Shown here: positions 60,238-64,000 of the stretch, piece after piece | How positions within the stretch are numbered: position 1 is the first letter of the stretch | Layout of the letters: each line of letters begins with the position of its first letter | Source of the DNA: an uncultured Vicinamibacterales bacterium | Lineage (GTDB): Bacteria; Acidobacteriota; Vicinamibacteria; Vicinamibacterales; UBA8438 | Assembly: GCA_958295905.1 (NCBI GenBank) | Contig: OY282382.1 | Span: forward strand, 434,001-498,000 | Length of the DNA stretch: 64,000 bases | Direction of reading: 5' to 3' | The notes under the pieces: generated by a model | What the model saw: the letters and a program-made list of their open reading frames with translations, nothing else | Databases searched by the model: none | Told to the model about the DNA's origin: nothing | Translations under genes and position numbers: made by a program

Positions 60238-63200
60238 ATGTTGGATGCGCTCATTCGTTGGTCGTTGCGCAACCGCTTGGCGGTGCTCGCGGGCGCCGGC
60301 GCGTTCCTCGTGTGGGGCGGCGTCGTCCTGCGGCAGATGCCGGTCGACGTGCTGCCGGACCTGACCGCGCCGACGGTGACGGTGCTCGTCGATGGGCAGG
60401 GCATGGCCCCCACCGACATGGAGGCGCTCGTCACCCTGCCCATCGAGGCGGTGATGAACGGCGCGTCGGGGGTGCGCCGGGTGCGCTCGGCCACCGCCGT
60501 CGGGCTCGCGGTGGTCTGGGTCGACTTCGACTGGGGGGAGGACATCTACCGGGCCCGCCAGACCGTGGCCGAGAAGTTGTCGTCGGCCGTCCCCGCCCTG
60601 CCCGACGCGATCGCGCCGCCGGTCCTCGCGCCGGTGTCCTCGATCATGGGCGAGATCATGTTCGTGGCGCTGGAGTCGTCGGCGCATTCGCCCATCGACC
60701 TGCGCACCACCGCCGACGTGGTCGTCCGGCGGCGGCTCCTGGCCGCCCCCGGCGTCGCCCAGGTGACGGTGATCGGCGGCGATCGCCGCCAGTTCGAGGT
60801 GCTCGTCGAATCCGATCGGCTGTCCGACTACGGGCTGTCGCTCACCGCGGTCGAAGACGCGCTGCGGCGCGCCAACCGGAACACGTCGGCCGGGTTCAGG
60901 CAGGCGGGGGGCCAGGAGTACCTGATTCAGGGGGTGGGCCGGCTGACCGACGTCGAAGCCATCGCCGCGACGGTCATCGGGGCGCGCGGCACCCGCCCCA
61001 TCCGGGTCGCAGACGTGGCCGCGGTCGAGATGGGAGCCGCACTCCGCCGCGGAGATGGATCGCGCAACGGGCGGCCCGCCGTCATTCTCGGCATCCACCG
61101 GCAGCCCGACGTCAACACGCTGGCGCTGACGCGCGAGCTCGACCGCGTGCTCGACGACGTTCAGGCCGGTCTGCCGGCCGGCATGCAGCTCGACACGCGG
61201 CTGTTCCGGCAGGCCGACTTCATCGAGCTCTCGATGCGCAACCTGACCCGCGCCCTGCGGGACGGCACCCTGCTCGTGGTCGCGGTGACCCTGCTCTTCC
61301 TCGCCAGCGTGCGGGCCGGGGCCATCACCCTGCTCGCCATCCCCCTGTCGCTCCTGGCCGCGGTGGTCGGGCTCCGCGCCCTGGGGCTGTCCATCAACAG
61401 CATGACCCTCGGGGGCATGGCCATCGCGGTCGGGGCCCTCGTCGACGACGCCATCATCGACGTCGAGAACGTCGGCCGGCGCCTGCGCGAGAACGCGCGC
61501 CGGCCGGCCGCGCGGCAGCGGCCGCGGCTGCGCGTCGTATACGAGGCGAGCCGCGAGATCCGCACGTCCATCGTCTTCGCCACCCTGATCGTGGGGCTGG
61601 TGATGCTGCCGATCTTCTTTCTCTCCGGCGTCGAGGGGCGCCTGCTGCAGCCCTTGGGGCTCGCGTACCTCATCGCGCTGGCCGCGTCGCTGGTGGTGGC
61701 CCTGACCCTGACGCCGGTGCTCTGCTTCTATCTGCTGCCGGGCAGCAGCGCGTCGGCCGCCCACGAGCCGGGTCTGGCCGCCGCGGTGCGGCGCCGCTAC
61801 TCGCGGCTGCTGCCCCACGCCCTGCGGCGCCCGCGCACGGTGCTGGTGGCGGCGGGCGCCCTGTCGGCGGCGGCGGCGGCGGCGACGCCGTTCCTGGGGC
61901 GGGCGTTCCTGCCCGCGTTCAACGAGGGCGCCCTCGTGATCAGCGCGGTCACCCTGCCGGGGACGAGCCTGGCCGAGTCGAGCGCGCTCGGGAGCGCCAT
62001 CGAGCGGCTTCTGCTCGAGGTGCCCGAGGTGGCCGCCACCGGCCGGCGGACCGGTCGGGCCGAGCTCGACGAGCATGTGCAGGGGGTCGAGTCGGCCGAG
62101 ATCGATGTGCGGCTGGAAGAGGGGGGGCGGCCCCGCGAAGCCGTGCTCGACGAGATCCGGGAACGGCTGTCGCTGGTGCCGGGCACGAACGTCACCATCG
62201 GCCAGCCGATCTCGCACCGCATCGACCACATGCTCTCCGGCTCGCGGGCCAACGTGGCGGTCAAGATCTTCGGGGACGACCTCGCGGTGCTGCGCGGCCT
62301 CGGCGATCAGGCGGTCGCCGCGATGCAGGACATTCCCGGCGTCGTCGATCTGGCCATCGAGCCGCAGGCGGACATCCCCACCGTGCGGGTGGGGTTCGAC
62401 CGCGCCGCGCTCGCCCGGCACGGCTTGCCGGCCGGCGAGGCGGCCCTGACCCTGGAGACCGCGCTGCACGGCCGCGAGGTCGGGCAGGTGCTCGACGGCC
62501 AGGTCGCGGTGCCGCTGGTGGTGCGCTACCGCCGGGCGGACATGGCCGACCTCGACGCGCTGTGGGACACGCGCATCGACACCCCCGCGGGTCCCCGCGT
62601 TCCGCTGGGCAGCCTGGCCGCCATCGTCGAGGACCGCGGCCCGAACTTCATCGGGCGCGAGAACGTCCAGCGCCGGCTGGTGGTGACCTGCAACGTCGCG
62701 GGGCGCGACCTCGGCGGCACGGTGGCCGACATCCGGGAACGCGTGGAGACCGCGGTCGCGTTGCCGGCGGGCTATCGCGTGGAGCTCGGGGGGCAGTTCG
62801 AGGCCCAGGCCACGGCGGCGCGCGCCCTCCTGGGCCTCGGGCTGGCCGCGGTGGTCGGCATCTTCCTGCTGCTGGTCAGCGCGCTGCGGTCGCCCCGCGA
62901 CGCCGCCATCGTCATGATCAACCTGCCTCTGGCCCTCATCGGGGGGGTGGTCGGGGTCGCGCTCGGGGGCGGCACGCTGTCGATCGCGGCCCTCATCGGC
63001 TTCATCTCGCTCTTCGGCATCGCCACCCGCAACGGCATCATGGTGGTGACCCGCATCCGCCGGCTCCAGGACATCCAGGGCAGCGACGTCAGGGCGGCGG
63101 TGGTGCGGGGGGCGGTGGACCGGGTGGTCCCCGTTCTGATGACCGCGCTCTCGACCGGCCTCGCCCTGCTGCCGGTGGCGCTGGCGGCCGGCCGGCCGGG

Positions 63201-63324
63201 CAGCGAGATTCAGGCCCCGCTCGCCCTCGTCATCGTGTGCGGGCTCGTCTCGGCGACGGTCCTCAACATGTTCGTGGTGCCGACGGCCTACTTGGCCGCG
63301 GCCACCGCGCGGCAATCCGGCTGA
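60238..63324 (+). CDS. RND efflux permease, CzcA/CusA type (HME)
   Basis: The 1028-residue protein has the twelve-helix RND layout. RMPVDVLPDLTAPTVTV-like N-terminal loop, GMAIAVGALVDDAIIDVENV in TM4 with the paired Asp of the proton relay, FLSGVEGRLLQPLGLAYLIALAASL and, in the second half, PLALIGGVVGVALGGGTLSIAALIGFISLFGIATRNGIM mark the heavy-metal efflux (HME) branch. With the adaptor and TolC genes it forms a CzcCBA-like pump. Which cation it exports cannot be fixed from sequence alone; the conserved methionines typical of CusA Cu/Ag binding were not seen. Confidence 0.93.
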   Translation: MLDALIRWSLRNRLAVLAGAGAFLVWGGVVLRQMPVDVLPDLTAPTVTVLVDGQGMAPTDMEALVTLPIEAVMNGASGVRRVRSATAVGLAVVWVDFDWGEDIYRARQTVAEKLSSAVPALPDAIAPPVLAPVSSIMGEIMFVALESSAHSPIDLRTTADVVVRRRLLAAPGVAQVTVIGGDRRQFEVLVESDRLSDYGLSLTAVEDALRRANRNTSAGFRQAGGQEYLIQGVGRLTDVEAIAATVIGARGTRPIRVADVAAVEMGAALRRGDGSRNGRPAVILGIHRQPDVNTLALTRELDRVLDDVQAGLPAGMQLDTRLFRQADFIELSMRNLTRALRDGTLLVVAVTLLFLASVRAGAITLLAIPLSLLAAVVGLRALGLSINSMTLGGMAIAVGALVDDAIIDVENVGRRLRENARRPAARQRPRLRVVYEASREIRTSIVFATLIVGLVMLPIFFLSGVEGRLLQPLGLAYLIALAASLVVALTLTPVLCFYLLPGSSASAAHEPGLAAAVRRRYSRLLPHALRRPRTVLVAAGALSAAAAAATPFLGRAFLPAFNEGALVISAVTLPGTSLAESSALGSAIERLLLEVPEVAATGRRTGRAELDEHVQGVESAEIDVRLEEGGRPREAVLDEIRERLSLVPGTNVTIGQPISHRIDHMLSGSRANVAVKIFGDDLAVLRGLGDQAVAAMQDIPGVVDLAIEPQADIPTVRVGFDRAALARHGLPAGEAALTLETALHGREVGQVLDGQVAVPLVVRYRRADMADLDALWDTRIDTPAGPRVPLGSLAAIVEDRGPNFIGRENVQRRLVVTCNVAGRDLGGTVADIRERVETAVALPAGYRVELGGQFEAQATAARALLGLGLAAVVGIFLLLVSALRSPRDAAIVMINLPLALIGGVVGVALGGGTLSIAALIGFISLFGIATRNGIMVVTRIRRLQDIQGSDVRAAVVRGAVDRVVPVLMTALSTGLALLPVALAAGRPGSEIQAPLALVIVCGLVSATVLNMFVVPTAYLAAATARQSG

Positions 63325-63489
63325 TGAGGGTCCGGATTCCCGTGACGCCGACGGGGTACCGTTCGGCGTCCAGTCGGCTTGGATCCGGCGCCGGCCGGCC
63401 GCGTGGCGCCGCCGCGCCCGATCAAGGCTCCGGCGCGGGCGCGGCGCCTACGCCGGGTCCATCTTCAGCGGCTCGGCGGACCCAGTGAT

Positions 63490-63589
63490 GATCGGGTCTT
63501 CGTTCCGGGGCGCGCCGCTTTTTGCGGGGCGGGGCGAGGCGGTTAAATCGTTGCAGTGACGATCGGGTCTTCGTTCCGGGGCGCGCCGC
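63490..63589 (+). repeat. Two 29-base perfect direct repeats
   Basis: GATCGGGTCTTCGTTCCGGG with GCGCGCCGC after it lies at 63490-63518 and 63561-63589, 71 bases apart, in the gap after the RND gene. I see no gene in 63325-63717. Confidence 0.9.
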
Positions 63590-63717
63590 GCTTTCTCTTG
63601 TCACGGTTCGCCTTGAGCCACCCGCGACCCGCACGCGACGCCGACGACCGACGCGGCCGGTGATGTCCCGAGTGGTCGCGCGGGAGCCCGCGGCGTCACG
63701 GGCTCCCGGCGTAGAGG

Positions 63718-64000
63718 CTACGCGCTCAGATGCCGGCGGAAGAAGCCCACGGTCCGGTTCCACGCCAGCGCGGCGGCCGCCTCGTTGTAGCGCGGCGTCG
63801 AGTTGTTGTGGAAGCCGTGCAGGGTCCCCTCGAACATGTGCATCTCGTAGTCGACGTTGTTGGCCTGCAGGGCCGCCTCGTACTCGGGCCACATCGCGTT
63901 GATGCGCGGGTCGGTGTCGGCGTAGATGATCATCATGGCGGCCTCGATGCTCGGCACGCCCTCGGCCGGGGCGGCGGCGCCGTAGAACGGGACGCCGGCA
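63718..64000 (-). CDS. Dienelactone hydrolase family protein, C-terminal part
   Basis: The frame is open to the window edge, so the start is outside. The last 94 residues read FYGAAAPAEGVPSIEAAMMIIYADTDPRIN with the catalytic Asp, then YEMHMFEGTLHGFHNN with the catalytic His, as in carboxymethylenebutenolidases. The end FFRRHLSA is the normal family end. Substrate cannot be judged. Confidence 0.85.
   Translation of the reverse strand, partial: AGVPFYGAAAPAEGVPSIEAAMMIIYADTDPRINAMWPEYEAALQANNVDYEMHMFEGTLHGFHNNSTPRYNEAAAALAWNRTVGFFRRHLSA

Noticed and set aside
60094-63315. A 1073-residue minus-strand open frame opposite the RND pump
   Set aside because: Composition is typical of antisense frames in GC-rich DNA; the plus strand has an unmistakable RND permease.

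Overview
The window is GC-rich, densely coded DNA from a Gram-negative bacterium. It carries TolC-type and RND export genes, lipoboxes, Tat signals and many exported proteins. The secreted families (two copies of a protein with a conserved PDxQGVWD / RTPLERP-type start, DUF3604, Rid, CMD, CopC-like, M28, Gfo/Idh) and the GC content suggest an Acidobacteriota-like genome, perhaps Vicinamibacteria. That placement is inference: there is no rRNA, and I see no tRNA gene.

Layout. 1-5.4 kb: end of an unrecognised gene, an SDR oxidoreductase, a set of toxin-type and mobile-type remnants (VapBC-like, Fic-like), pyrE, a fused MNT-HEPN protein and a Uma2 nuclease. 5.8-11.7 kb: PpiC-type isomerase, HupE/UreJ membrane protein, DUF3604 lipoprotein and a permease, all on +. 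12.3-13.3 kb: a secreted protein of unknown function. 13.8-23.7 kb: a defence island with visibly lower GC. On the minus strand a tight operon reads GHKL (MutL/MORC-like) ATPase, Z1 helicase-like protein, PD-(D/E)XK protein (DUF4420-like) and AIPR. Upstream lies a cytosine-5 DNA methyltransferase fused to an endonuclease III-like domain that lacks the catalytic residues, with a frameshifted vsr gene on the opposite strand. This is the Mza / MORC-Z1 type of system plus a methylation arm.

24-44 kb: metabolic and secreted genes (amidase, MFS, M28 peptidase, Gfo/Idh oxidoreductase, thioesterase, DapA-like protein, beta-lactamase-fold hydrolase, DUF2235 hydrolase, three-domain Rid protein, CMD protein, PQQ sugar dehydrogenase, Nramp-like transporter). 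44.5-54 kb: a broken ABC ATPase, a five-repeat secreted protein, a transketolase-like enzyme, small exported proteins and a LolA-like protein preceded by a short-peptide/terminator leader. 54.5-63.3 kb: a sodium:solute symporter, then a CzcCBA-type metal efflux operon whose first two genes are joined by a five-unit tandem array. The window ends in a dienelactone hydrolase gene.

Two genome-scale patterns recur. Gene ends or starts are tandemly duplicated into the neighbouring intergenic space with spacings of about 74-153 bp (at least eight sites). Several families of dispersed noncoding repeats, some palindromic, sit near genes; one family lies just upstream of start codons, in the same orientation as the gene, in all four clear cases.
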